Assembly (NCBI GenBank): GCA_902805475.1
Contig: CADCSX010000002.1
Location: forward strand, 620,001-684,000
From: Entonaema liquescens
Taxonomy: Eukaryota > Ascomycota > Sordariomycetes > Xylariales > Xylariaceae
Length of the DNA: 64,000 bases
Direction: 5' to 3'
Positions 12,201-22,269 of this stretch are shown piece after piece. Below the pieces are notes generated by a model that made no database searches, had not been told where the DNA came from, and saw nothing but the letters and a program-made list of their open reading frames with translations. The translations under genes were made by a program, and so were the position numbers. Position 1 is the first letter of the stretch. The number at the start of each line of letters is the position of its first letter.

Positions 12201-15154
12201 TTGTACAGCACACCGATACTGGCTTCGTTCAGGTAGTTCTCGACGAGCCGATCCATTGGATTGATGCTACCGGCTTAGAGGAGTACCTCGTCTCCGATAG
12301 GAAGCGGCCAATGGGACTGGGTCCGCCACTGGCTCGCTATGCTCTTGTAAAGAATGATGCTGGAGACTGTAGGTGGCTGGTGTGGACTGTACATCATGCA
12401 ATCTGCGATGGATGGACTGCGAGCTTAATAAAGAAAGCTATAAATGCTGTCCTTCAAGGCGGACAGATTAACGTGGGCCCTCCATTCCAAAACTTTATCG
12501 ACTACGTCAAGAAACAGGACGACAAAGCATCGACGAATTACTGGAAAGAATATCTAGCAGACTGCGAGTGCCCTTCGTTCCCGACCTTGCCACTGTCGAT
12601 TGACCAGCCCCTGGCAAAGGAGACGGTGCGGATTGAAATGCCACAGCCTCGGGCGTCTTGGAAAAATATCACTGCGTCTACGTATATCCGCGCCGCCTGG
12701 GGTCTTGTTATCGGTCGTATGACATCCTCGACGGATGCCGTTTTTGGCGTCACGGTATCGGGCAGGAATGCACCAATCGCTGGCATTGAGGCTATAACCG
12801 CGCCGACTTTTGCAACCATTCCGGTGCGTGTGAAGTTAAAAGATGAGGAGACCGTCTCGGGCTATCTTCGAGCAGTACAGCAGCAGATGATCAACATGAT
12901 CCCCTTTGAGCAGACAGGCTTGCAGGCTATCGCCCAGATATCCCCTGGCTGTCGAGAAGCCTGCATGTTCCAATCACTGCTTGTGATACAACCCCAAGAA
13001 ATCGACAGCGCGTCTCAAGAGGCGATTGGTAACTGGAAAGACGTCTCCCAACGGCAATGGCTCAACACATACGCTTTGACCCTCCAGATCCGGCTTGGAA
13101 CAGAAACTATGCAGGTTGACGCCAGTTTCGATAGTAGGGTCGTCGAGGTGCCCGAGATGGAGAAAATCTTGGACCGCCTGAGATGTGTGCTCAGCCAACT
13201 CGATGCTGCCGACGATACCATGACTATTGGCCAGATCCAGGTCATGACGTCGCAAGAATTAGGTCAAATATGGGAATGGAACAGAGTTGTCCCAAAGCCT
13301 GCAGAGCAGTGCGTTCACCACATCATAAAACAGGTTGTTGAGTCACAACCCGACGCCCCTGCTATAGATGCTTGGGACGGCCATCTCACCTACAGGGAAT
13401 TAGACGTACTTGCCGATGGTATCAGTCGTCATCTAGTTGAACTCGGTGTCCAGTTTAATACGCTTGTTCCTCTCTGCTTCGAAAAATCCATGTGGACGTC
13501 GGTAGCAATGCTGGCGGTCTTGAAAGCGCGAGCAGGATTCGTGCTTCTTGAACCTTATCTTCCTCAACATCGTCTCCGGGCTATTTTACAGCAGATTGAC
13601 CCACACATCGTCCTATCTTCTCCAAAAAGCCTACCTGTTATCTCGCCTCTGACAAAGAAGGTCATCGAAGTCGGCCCGGGATTGATAGAAGCTAGTGAAC
13701 TCGTGACTGATGATACGCCGAGCGAACAACCACAGCCATCCTCTACAGCCATGTTCGCGGTATTTACATCAGGAAGTACAGGAGTCCCTAAAGGTGTTGT
13801 CATGACCCACGACAACTTTTCCTCAGGACTGAGATATCAATCCGAGCTTCTCGAGTTCACTCGAAACTCGAGAGTCTTTGACTTTGCGGCTTATTCGTTT
13901 GACATCGCGGTCCACAATGTATTTGCTACGCTTAGCTTGGGAGGATGCCTGTGCGTTCCGGCCGAAGAAGACCGGTGGAGCAATCTCAACAAAGCTTTGA
14001 TAGACACAAGAGCTACGATTGTTAATCTCACGCCCTCTGTGGCACGCCTTATCGATCCATCAACGCTACCTCATCTGAATTCACTCATCCTAGCCGGAGA
14101 GGCCGTCACTGCAGAGGACGCCGCGCGATGGCTGGGTAAGGTTCGAGTTGTCAATGCCTACGGACCGGCCGAGTGTGGCATCAGCACGATCGGAGTTGGT
14201 ACTCAAACGACAACACCTGAGGAAGCTACGAGTATAGGAAGAGGAGCTGGGCTGGTAACGTGGGTCGTAGACCAGCACAACCACAATCGTCTACTACCCC
14301 CAGGATGCATCGGCGAACTTCTCCTCGAAGGACCCCTGGTGGGCCGAGGATACCTCAATGATGAAGAAAAGACGGCCGAAGCATTTATCCATGACCCATC
14401 ATGGTTGCTGCGGGGCACTCCGGAGCACTCTGGCCGGAGCGGCCGTCTATATAAGACTGGAGATCTAGTGCGATATGATCCAGATAGAAGGCTTACATTT
14501 CTCGGGCGAAGAGATACCCAAGTGAAGATTCGCGGGCAGCGGGTCGAACTAGCAGAAGTCGAGCATTTTGTTCGGAGCTGTTTGCCAGAAGTGGAACAAG
14601 TCACTGCGGAAGTCGTTGTAGCGCATGGTCAAAGCTCAAGTCCCACGCTGGTCGCGTTTGTTGAAATGAGTAACAGCAGAGGACCATCAAATATTGAAAA
14701 CCCTGGCCCTACCATCCTGCATGTTGACGCCGATATAGAGGTCAATCTAGCGAAGTATCTACCAAGACACATGAGGCCGAGTGCGTATATTTCCATGCCG
14801 GAAGGACTGCCCCTGACGGCTACGGGAAAAGTTGACCGGAGACGCTTGCGCGAGATTGGTTCATCATTTTCGTTCGCTGAACTAGCACAGAATCAAATAC
14901 TAACGGTCGGACAAAGACCAAAACGCCAGCCAAAGTCAGAAAGTCAGCGACAGATGCAGGAGATATGGGCTCGAGTACTGAAGATCCCAGTAGCGAGTAT
15001 TGGTATGGATGACAACTTCTTTGAGCTCGGAGGGGACTCAATCGCTGTGATGATCGTCACGGCTGAGGCTCGTAAGGTTGGGCTACATTTGACAGCTGCC
15101 GAAATGTTTCGTCATCCTAGCTTGTCCATCTCGCCAGCTACAGACGGTGCTTAG
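9281..15154 (+). CDS. Two-module non-ribosomal peptide synthetase (partial C-A-T-C-A-T)
   Basis: The core enzyme of the cluster, 1,957 aa with no intron, forming one peptide bond between two loaded monomers. Domains: N-terminal remnant of a condensation domain (1-265); A1 (about 266-790) with FTSGSTG at 414, YKTGDLV and KIRGQRVELGEVEH; T1 with LGGDS (Ser 839); C (about 925-1360) with intact HHAICDG at 1038; A2 (about 1375-1865) with FTSGSTG, YKTGDLV and TGKVDR; T2 with ELGGDSI (Ser 1920). A2 keeps the substrate-amine Asp in YSFDIAV (Asp 1541). A1 has Thr at the matching place (YSFTTTI, Thr 462) and PKC instead of PKG after the phosphate loop. No thioesterase, reductase or terminal C domain follows T2. 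Start ATG 9281 is the first in-frame ATG. Flanking oxidoreductases and a methyltransferase support a tailored dipeptide-type product. Confidence 0.95.
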   Translation: MSSNRASEASHASWQMALSGIDHESRSTVPASLDHVVRHQFPRLNSEISDLTPTTLLSAAWALVASRQVNLDHVLFGLAVPLQPPQLAAAGIGGRPVGDLAPVVPLHVNTATMQTVAEYLDTLRALTREPDQKASRSGDQGSRQPSQFQTVLRIQSSKHVATLLSTDEEQSREHDDDAWLDQLPHGFLLVINLRVDTGKTTAVAKFPPNVFAPRMVLTLLERLGFVVLQLATANPTHQLTKIEMATPHDLQTIWERNSTVPQPIHLCVHEIISNIAKSHSDSPAVCAWDGAFTYGQLDSLADSLAGELAAIGIDTGMIVPVCFEKSMWVIVAVLAVLKAGGAFLLLDPNLPLKRIQYMIQATKARLILASQSTRELSSQFVPKTVVIDAELLAELMKKPSVQLPSSDPSSLMYVVFTSGSTGLPKCVMMTHVNVASAVHYQARLLGFNNISRILDYSSYSFTTTISNFFGALAVGGCLCIPNEQDRQNELSRVINSLRVNVIDITPSVMQTLNPEELPALQAVIFGGEAISSGELERWWNKVRLVHLYGQSECTANATINDSPRTIRDVTSIGRGAGLVTWIVEPDDHNKLVPIGCVGELLLEGPLVGLGYLNDDERTSAVFIEDPLWLLQGGSCLPGEAVQPGRHGRMYKTGDLVQYNEDGTLIFHGRKDTQVKIRGQRVELGEVEHWVQKCTGVKQIAAEVIVPRGDHSSPILVAFLQTHDGAVVSDEPGLTIEPVSTEVQNLLSEHLPVYMRPTAFFWMSSLPTTAARKLDRKELRRIGAGFSTEELAAIRTTKLPKPQPFSEEQGSIQKTWAAILHIPVSNIGLDDSFFHLGGDSVTAIKVVSGLRRVGIQLTVADILGYPILRDLAGRGSRIQKQTETQIEPFSLLDDVINTSMLVSKVSSYYNFDPVMIRDIYPCTRLQEGLISLASKRPGNYLEQSVLEIRPGTVIKDLCAAWEHVVCSLPILRTRFVQHTDTGFVQVVLDEPIHWIDATGLEEYLVSDRKRPMGLGPPLARYALVKNDAGDCRWLVWTVHHAICDGWTASLIKKAINAVLQGGQINVGPPFQNFIDYVKKQDDKASTNYWKEYLADCECPSFPTLPLSIDQPLAKETVRIEMPQPRASWKNITASTYIRAAWGLVIGRMTSSTDAVFGVTVSGRNAPIAGIEAITAPTFATIPVRVKLKDEETVSGYLRAVQQQMINMIPFEQTGLQAIAQISPGCREACMFQSLLVIQPQEIDSASQEAIGNWKDVSQRQWLNTYALTLQIRLGTETMQVDASFDSRVVEVPEMEKILDRLRCVLSQLDAADDTMTIGQIQVMTSQELGQIWEWNRVVPKPAEQCVHHIIKQVVESQPDAPAIDAWDGHLTYRELDVLADGISRHLVELGVQFNTLVPLCFEKSMWTSVAMLAVLKARAGFVLLEPYLPQHRLRAILQQIDPHIVLSSPKSLPVISPLTKKVIEVGPGLIEASELVTDDTPSEQPQPSSTAMFAVFTSGSTGVPKGVVMTHDNFSSGLRYQSELLEFTRNSRVFDFAAYSFDIAVHNVFATLSLGGCLCVPAEEDRWSNLNKALIDTRATIVNLTPSVARLIDPSTLPHLNSLILAGEAVTAEDAARWLGKVRVVNAYGPAECGISTIGVGTQTTTPEEATSIGRGAGLVTWVVDQHNHNRLLPPGCIGELLLEGPLVGRGYLNDEEKTAEAFIHDPSWLLRGTPEHSGRSGRLYKTGDLVRYDPDRRLTFLGRRDTQVKIRGQRVELAEVEHFVRSCLPEVEQVTAEVVVAHGQSSSPTLVAFVEMSNSRGPSNIENPGPTILHVDADIEVNLAKYLPRHMRPSAYISMPEGLPLTATGKVDRRRLREIGSSFSFAELAQNQILTVGQRPKRQPKSESQRQMQEIWARVLKIPVASIGMDDNFFELGGDSIAVMIVTAEARKVGLHLTAAEMFRHPSLSISPATDGA

Positions 15155-15615
15155 TTCATCCAGATTGGATAATGCTCAAACGAAAATACACCGTACATTT
15201 GCTGACAGAGTGAGATCTTGTTTCTTGTCGTAATTATCCCAGAAGGGAGGAATAATTGTTAGTTTTCACTCGATGTCATATTTACAAGTCATTTGGTTGA
15301 GGGTGATCAGTGTAAAATTGATGTAGCGGCCGCCAGGATTAGGTGAAAAGCAGTAGCTAAAGAGCATGGATCATAGGACGGAACGAGCGCCGCGACATGG
15401 TTTTGGTCGGTAATCAACTACGAGTCTTATCTATGATATATGTTCTATGATATATCATAGTTACCATATAATATGTCACCTCGGCTTCAAGCTAGTTTTA
15501 TAATTCCAATCATGTATATGAATTTTTACAACTACCAATTTTAAGAGCAGTCTTTGACAGGTAGGTAATGATGTAAGTAATAATGAGTCTCGTCACTTAA
15601 TAAATGGCTGGCTCG
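15155..15615. other. Convergent 3' intergenic region
   Basis: Between the NRPS stop and the stop of the minus-strand methyltransferase. It is AT-rich and holds a near-tandem pair of TATGATATAT motifs ending in a 14-bp perfect palindrome, TATGATATATCATA (about 15,450-15,464), which might mark 3'-end processing for one or both transcripts. No ORF. Confidence 0.5.
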
Positions 15616-16560
15616 TTACGCAATTCTCGTCATTTCCCATACTAACCTCCGCATCTTTGGTCCAATCCAATGATACTTGGGCTCAGACGCATTGATGTAG
15701 TTGTCCAGCTCCACCTCAACTTTCCACTTGGTGCCCGTCTTTTCTTCCAATTCCTCGATCAAGTTCCTGAAAGACTCCGGGTTATGAATTAAGACCCCCT
15801 CGCCGTGCCACACTTCCACACTCGGCTCATCCGCCCCACACGCCATCCCCAGAATAGTCGTCCCCAGCTCCCCATCCTTAAGCACTTTGATGCCCTGTTC
15901 AAACATGGCGACCTGCTTATCCCGCGGGAAGCAGTGCATCACAAAGCTAAAATTGACAACGTCAAACCTGCCCTGAAGCTGCGGCCACGGTCCCACCGTT
16001 GAGTCGTCGAGCACATTTGCCTGGTATATCCTAGAAGCGAGCGTTTCGCGGTCCCGGAATAGGGCATAGCCCAGGTCGATGTATCCTTGGAGCAGCTCGG
16101 CGCCCACGACGTTCTCGGCCGGCACGCCGTCGAAGATCAACTTGCGGAGGTCTTGGCCCAGGCAGCACCCCACGTCAAGGAAGGTCGCGCCGGCCTGGAG
16201 TCGAAACAGGAGGCGCGGGTACACGTGGTTGCGCGTCGAGAGGGTCAAGTCGAGGAACTCGAAGGTTCCGAGACACGGAAAGGGGAGTGTGTCCCAGGCG
16301 CGGTCGCGCTGCGGCGAGTAAGGTAAGCCTTCTTCTAGTCTGTGTCGTCGGGGTCATGTATGAGACCCGGGATCACTCACGAGCTTGGTGACTTCGGCCG
16401 CTATCTCGCTTGGGCGGTAGCCACTATACTTCTCGAGCAACTGGCGTGCCGGCCATTGGAGGACCGGCTTCGGAAAAAACCATCCGACGTCCCTTCCCTC
16501 GGGCTCATAGTCGCTTTCGACCTTCGTTGACCCGTTCTGAGTCGCTGTTGAGGTCGCCAT
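15616..16560 (-). CDS. SAM-dependent methyltransferase, cluster tailoring type
   Basis: A class I methyltransferase of 290 aa that would transfer a methyl group from S-adenosylmethionine to an oxygen, nitrogen or carboxylate of the product. Exons are 16560-16381 and 16308-15616, with a 72-bp GTGAGT...CAG intron. Motif I is FLDVGCCLGQDLRKL, followed by VVGAELLQGYIDLGYALF. The N-terminal RDVGWFFPKPVLQWPARQLL and the later FDVVNFSFVMHCFPRDKQV match the small fungal methyltransferases of meroterpenoid clusters such as AusD; that family link is from memory. It converges on the NRPS and is the last recognisable gene of the cluster on this side. Confidence 0.88.
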
Positions 16561-16949
16561 TTTGGCCAGTGAGAAAGGTTGATTTCTCTGTCAAAGGCTT
16601 AGTAGAGTGCTAGGTCAACGAAGAGTAGAGACAAGGAGATGGGCCTTGTTTGAGAATTCCAAGTTGTGGCGGCCCTATCCCGCACTTATAGGTGCCGGAT
16701 ATTGACGGATGCAGAAGGCGATGTAGTGGCTTGCGTTATTAGGTACTTCGGGTATACCACACTACTTCGTACCATGCATGTATGTATTATACATGTATAC
16801 TGTTAGCTTTAGAAAGACCGTAGTCCCATCTCAATCCTGAAAATATTCCCCGCGAGCTAAAGGGATATCCCATATCAGAAATATTTTGTCTTTGATTCCA
16901 TCATGTCCCCAACCAATCTCGCTTTATTGAATTCACCCTATTGCTTGCT

Positions 16950-18020
16950 CGTCATTGCTCCGAACCATAGACCCGTTTGCTATATGAGTAACAAGTGCGT
17001 TCGCTGGATATACTTCAGAAATAGGATGCCTCTTACTGCAAACCCGGAATAGATGTTTTTCATCCAAAAGCTTTGGGAGGCACTCATCGCAAAACCCTAT
17101 ATCATCGCATATTTCGCAAACGCTGAAAGATCTGTATTCCGCCGGTCGCTGTTACAGGTGCCCCGGGAATCAAATACTACCTTCTGTTCTGATTCCCATG
17201 CATAATCGCATGTTTCGTAGTCCGGGAGTCCTTCGCATTTCGGAATCGGCTCTGCGAACGTATAAGCGATTTTGGCATTTTCTTGTCCCCAAAACAAAGC
17301 AGCGCCCTTTCCAGTAAAACAAACTCGTCACTAATAATATGGATTGCCGCTCTTCTGAATGGCGCAGCGGAATTCCTCAATAGCTGAAATAATGTGCCAG
17401 CGCGTCTTGATTATTTCGAGAGTCTCGCCGAGGGTAAGATGCCAGACCTCGGTTTTCTCAAACCTGGCGCATGATGCCACTTGCAGTATCTCCTCAGGGG
17501 ACATGCTCTCCACCATCGTCTCTAAGCAGCAATCGAGAGGTAATGTCCACTGCCCAAGAGAACCATTCTGCTATTCGACTCTTAGCTCAACCTTACAGGT
17601 TTCCATGGTTTATACTATTTGGCAAGGTGGGTAAGGGTTGGCAATATAACTCACTATTGCCTTGCAGCCTTATAGAAAGGCTATTACCTGGATCCCGTCA
17701 CACCTAGCTCGGAGGAGCCAATCCTCTACAAGCGATTTCGCAAAGACCTCATACAGAATACTAGGCCATTCGCTATCTGCAGCTATTCACTGGCAGTATC
17801 AATAATACACTCCTGACGAGAATAGGTACTTTGGCTGAAGAATCGACCCATGAACTTGTGCTTGTCTGAAACATAATTGAACCAGGGTTGAAGGCTAGGT
17901 AGTTCATGGAACAGGACAGAGATCTCCTTCGATAATTTCTTCAGCTCGACAGGATAAAGGGACTTCGTGGCTTCAAACTGGATCTCAGTAAGATGGTCTA
18001 AAAAATGGTGTGCAGCGTAT
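16950..18020 (-). pseudogene. Decayed gene with C-terminal zinc-binding (ZZ/MYND-like) motif
   Basis: Minus-strand remnants of one protein read in pieces. About 18,000-17,820 encodes a KFMGRFFSQSTY-containing stretch that ends in a stop. 17,516-17,331 reads ILQVASCARFEKTEVWHL... and runs into two stops. The same frame resumes to 17,150 (ENAKIAYTFAEPIPKCEGLP). After a frame change, 17,145-16,960 reads VCEICDDIGFCDEC...FRVCSKRH, a Cys/His cluster of the kind that ends some large fungal proteins. Several in-frame stops plus a frameshift go beyond the single-base indels seen elsewhere in this window, so the gene looks truly dead. More fragments may extend to about 18,430. Original function unknown. 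Confidence 0.6.
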
Positions 18021-18429
18021 TAGAACAGGCCGGGAACAGGCCGGGTTCAGGCCAAAGTCTTTGGTCCTTTTTGGGGATGTCCATAGTCAGGAACAGTACA
18101 CATGTCAGGGCAATGTGTATAAGCCATATTCGTGCTGCTCGATTAACTTTTCAAGGTCAACGTCCGTGTTTACTAGTGTTTTTCATTTTCCCGTTATTGA
18201 TTCCTGCTTCGACTTTTTTGAGTATTCATCCACTGCCTCTTCCCATTGTTTCTGTAGCTCTTCGTCTTTGTCGCGGTCCATCGCCGTTTTTAACTTTATT
18301 ATCATGTGCTAATAGAGCTAAGTGTATAGGGACTATGAGAGGTGAGACAAATAGATATTCATCGAGCAACAATCGCAGGGAGGTGCATCCCTGGAGCTGA
18401 GCTACCTCATTACAAAGGCACGGCACTGC

Positions 18430-19833
18430 TGGCTATGGTGCACTATTACTCATGTAGCCTGCTTAGACACTTTACGTTACATACACTGACGGATAGCATG
18501 CGGGGAGTTGGAGTTGATAATTTGGATATGATACCTGGAGTACAACTGAAGAAAAGAGACAACGGTTGGGGATTGATGAAACCAACAGCACCGGCAAATA
18601 CATCTCACGCCCTCCGGCTGTTGGTCATTAAATTGGTTAAAGGAAAAGACTACGAAGATTGAGTAAGCGGTTAAGAAGATGACATTTGAAAGTATCTAGT
18701 TACTTCAAAATAGGTGAAAGGCAGCCCCTATTTCCATGAGTCCATCTAAACAAATCAATCGCCTCTTGAGGGACAACTTAAAAGCGCGCTCGACTAAAAT
18801 AAAAGTTAATTTTCACAACATTAAATAAGATTATACGCGTGGGATAATATTCTCTAGCCATACTTAGCTTCATATCTAAGGTTGAGAGTTAAGCGCTGTT
18901 CAGTGTTTACGATGCATATTAATACACCGGCTGGGCGAATCATCTATTATTACTCCACCAAGAATGCCACCTGCTATCTTTGTTGATCTTTTCCTCCCTT
19001 GGCGCTTATCGGAATTGCGCGTAAATGACTTGCAGCAGATCGCGGATCAGTCTCGCCGTTAAGATTCAAGTCGAAGATCGTCCATTGACATTTACTCTGG
19101 TGCTCCCTAATATAACTAACATAACGGTAGTAATTGGTCGAGTTCGTACAATGCGGTAGGGAGAGCCACGTGTGAGTTGAGACATGTAAATATTGATTTG
19201 AACTATTACCCGAACTATATGCAACTTTAAGCTCTAGGTGTAACCTAAATCCAGGTTAAACCAGGCTTTAAATTTAAATTCTTGCTTTCGATATTGATGC
19301 AAGGGGCTGTGACACTCCGTATTAATGCTGTCACACTTGAAAGTAACAGTTACGCTTTGAGCCGAGCCTCTCACTACAACATACTCTTATTTCCCTATAC
19401 AGTGGCTTTTTTTTATAAGTCGCCCGAGATACATCACAGCTGACGAATATTTAAAATTTATGTCAGGTACACGGCGTAGATCCTACCAATCACATCTTCA
19501 TGCAGGTCAACCCAAATTCGATAACTCAAAATGCCACCAGATAAGTGCATCCATAGATCTCCTGAGGCGGACAGGGGGGAGCGAACCGCGGTGAGTGGCT
19601 TTTCGTATTCGTCCTGTCCACAGACCACGAACACTATTTAAGCTTGGCAATAGACTCGCATAGCACGACCCGCGTGAATCTTGAATAGGGGCCGGACATT
19701 GCGTGCGGCGCCTAAGTGTTGCATCGGATTAAAGGGAAAATCATGAAAACCACGGCGTTACCGGGGAAATATGACTGAGCTACCGAGCTTATATTACGTT
19801 AAACTCATTGTTTCGACGCTGCACGGGTCGACT
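18430..19833. other. Intergenic without recognisable genes
   Basis: About 1.4 kb upstream of the GH76 gene. Short ORFs here have no recognisable motifs and no ATG with convincing context. I see no tRNA or repeat. The stretch is moderately AT-rich and not RIP-like. Confidence 0.55.
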
Positions 19834-19848
19834 GTTTATATATAAATA
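19834..19848 (+). promoter_or_regulatory. TATA box of the GH76 gene
   Basis: TTTATATATAAATA lies about 165 bp upstream of the start codon at 20013, a plausible core-promoter position in a fungal gene. No other element close to it is identified. Confidence 0.45.
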
Positions 19849-20012
19849 TTTGTGCTTTGAGTCTAAGCAAGGCGAACCACCTGTCGTTCTCCCGGCTATG
19901 CTACACTCTCTCCAAATATTTACGAACGTCACGTTGTAGAAGCATCATCAAGGAGTTATTGAGGATTTATTTGAGTTCAGTATACTATCACGGTGTATAC
20001 AACCACGCAAAG

Positions 20013-21116
20013 ATGTCGCCATTACTATTATGGGCGATATGTTGCCTTTCATTTTTTGCTTTAGCTTCTGGCGCCGCAATTAGACGGGATACCGTTCCCT
20101 CGGATGCAACCAAGGCCGCCGTTGATGCTATGATGAAATTATACGACAATACCACAGGCCTTTGGGATCCTAACAATACGGCATCGGCTTGGTGGCAAAG
20201 CGGCGTCGCTCTTTGGGCTCTCACAGAATACATGGTCAAGTCGGGATCTCACGAATATCTGCCTCAAGCAATAAATACAGTTAATATCCAGCGGGCACCT
20301 GTTCCCTGGTGGCCGGATGGGGATGGCGACTTTCGTGCCGACAGTACTGATGATACCGGGTGGTGGGCTCTTGCCATGACCAGCCTATACGAGCTCACAG
20401 GTGATGAAGAATACCTACTCATCGCCAAGGAAGATGAGGCCTACATGTATAAATACTGGAACACCACAACATGCTCAGGGGGGTTGATTTGGAATATTCC
20501 CAGCCGGACTTATCATAATGCCATTAGCAATGAGCTTTACCTGGAGCTTGCGGCCAAGTTGCACAATCTTATCCCCGGAGACTCAACGTACTTGACTCGC
20601 GGCCTAGAAGAGTGGGAATGGTTCAAGAAAAGCGGCATGATCAACAGCGACAACCTTGTTAACGACGGGCTAACGGAGGACGCGGCCTGCGTCAATAACG
20701 GAATGACAACATGGACATACAACCAGGGCGTAATCCTAGGCGGTCTTGTCGAGCTATACAAAGCTACAGGGGATACCTCATACCTCGACGAGGCCCAGCA
20801 GATAGCAGATGCTGTGATCAGCAGCTCGACGCTCGTTAAGGACGGGACGCTAACAGAGCCCTGCGGCAGCGAAGAAGCCTGTGAGCCAAACGGCACCTCA
20901 TTTAAGGGCATCTTCATTCGGGAGCTGGCTAAACTCAACGCCGCTCTAGACGACGCTCCCTATCACTCTTTCATCACCCAGAATGCAGTCACTGCTTACG
21001 GAAACGCGCGGAACGGGTCGAACTTTTATGGCTTCCAGTGGCAAGGGCCGTTTGATAAAGTCACAATCGGCAGTCAGGAGGCTGCGGTTCATTTATTGGC
21101 CGGGGCTTATTTGTGA
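20013..21116 (+). CDS. Secreted GH76 alpha-1,6-mannanase-like glycoside hydrolase
   Basis: An intronless 367-aa protein. The start is ATG 20013, because it puts a clear signal peptide first (MSPLLLWAICCLSFFALASG, cleavage near AAIRR). The frame is open further upstream to 19857 but has no ATG there. The GH76 catalytic region is ADSTDDTGWWALA, with the two adjacent Asp residues that are nucleophile and acid/base in the family. Further family features are WNIPSRTYHNAISNELYLELAAKL and TWTYNQGVILGGLVELY. GH76 enzymes cut or remodel alpha-1,6-mannan of the cell wall; the Dfg5/Dcw1 branch is GPI-anchored. No C-terminal hydrophobic GPI signal is visible here, so it is probably released. It lies between the decayed gene and the RIP block. 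Confidence 0.9.
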   Translation: MSPLLLWAICCLSFFALASGAAIRRDTVPSDATKAAVDAMMKLYDNTTGLWDPNNTASAWWQSGVALWALTEYMVKSGSHEYLPQAINTVNIQRAPVPWWPDGDGDFRADSTDDTGWWALAMTSLYELTGDEEYLLIAKEDEAYMYKYWNTTTCSGGLIWNIPSRTYHNAISNELYLELAAKLHNLIPGDSTYLTRGLEEWEWFKKSGMINSDNLVNDGLTEDAACVNNGMTTWTYNQGVILGGLVELYKATGDTSYLDEAQQIADAVISSSTLVKDGTLTEPCGSEEACEPNGTSFKGIFIRELAKLNAALDDAPYHSFITQNAVTAYGNARNGSNFYGFQWQGPFDKVTIGSQEAAVHLLAGAYL

Positions 21117-21550
21117 TACCTATCCAGGAGTGTCTGGGTTTTTTTTTGGGAGGAAGGGGTACAAGTTATGGCAGTTCTTGGAGGCTATATTGGGCTGCGA
21201 TACATCCAGTGGGGTTTGCTACCTACCTACCTATAGAGTAGACGCACGAAGCGGATTTTATGAATAACGGCATATTAGGACTAGTTACTTTTGGCCAAGA
21301 TGTTGAGATTTGAAATTGGTTTTCGGTCAGAGCGTTGCGTTTATCTATTAGTTGTAAAGAACAACACGGGACAATACTTTCGATATAGCCACATATCATA
21401 GCGAAAACAAAGCTTAGGCCTTAATAAAAATTTATAGTTAGGTACATACCTATTTTCCTAGTGACGCCAACGGTACGACCAATCAACTAAGTGGGAGAAA
21501 AGGAACAAATCGGTGGTTGTTAAACTGGCAATTCACATGGCCAAAATAAC
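21117..21550. other. Transition between GH76 gene and AT block
   Basis: About 430 bp of normal-composition sequence downstream of GH76. No gene is seen. Composition changes abruptly after about 21,640. Confidence 0.5.
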
Positions 21551-21645
21551 TATTAGTACTGTTTATACAAGTTTGACGTAACACCCCTAAAAGGGTGCTA
21601 CGTATTGATTAAAAAAACGGGCAAAATTCGGGATTTAACCGAAAT
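21551..21645 (+). repeat. Left inverted repeat of the AT block
   Basis: The less mutated copy. It contains the near-palindrome ACGTAACACCCC / GGGTGCTACGT and keeps G and C bases that are A or T in the right copy. Four positions are instead A or T here and G or C in the right copy, so both copies carry mutations. Confidence 0.75.
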
Positions 21646-21779
21646 TTACCTTATATATACGATTTTATTAAGAATTTTATATAATTTAAATATATTTTTT
21701 TTAATATATATATTTTTTTTATAATAATATTTTATAATTTATATAATTATATAATTATGTTATATTTTTATTATAATAT

Positions 21780-22140
21780 ATATTTACGTATTAATTTATT
21801 ATAATTTTTTATATTTTATTAATTTATTATAATTATTTATATTTTAATATTTATTTACGTATTAATCTTTTATATTTTAATACGTATTTACGTATTAACT
21901 TATTATAATCCATTATAATTATTTATATTTTAATATTTTTTTATATATTAATTTTTTATATTTTAATATGCATTTACGCATTAATCCGTTATAATTTTTT
22001 ATATTTTATTAATTTATTATAATTATTTATATTTTAATATTTATTTACGTATGAATTTTTTATATTTTAATATATATTTACGTATTAATTTATTATAATT
22101 GTTTATATTTTAACGTTTATTTACTTATTTATATATTTAA
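21780..22140. repeat. Degenerate tandem repeat, about 100-bp unit
   Basis: Three to four imperfect copies, each starting near TTTACGTATTAA and carrying TTATAATTATTTATATTTTA. They lie just inside the left edge of the AT block. No coding function is apparent. Confidence 0.55.
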
Positions 22141-22269
22141 TTTAATTTATTTTTATATTATATAATTTATTAAAAAATATTTCCATATATTTAAATTTTT
22201 ATTTCTTTATTATATATTTAAATATATTTAATAAATATATAAAAAACTAATAATTAATAATTAACTTTT

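Noticed and set aside
15805..16326. Plus-strand ORFs over the methyltransferase
   Set aside because: Antisense shadows of a clear spliced methyltransferase.
19857..20012. N-terminal extension of the GH76 protein
   Set aside because: It begins at TTG and would place 52 polar residues before a clear signal peptide.
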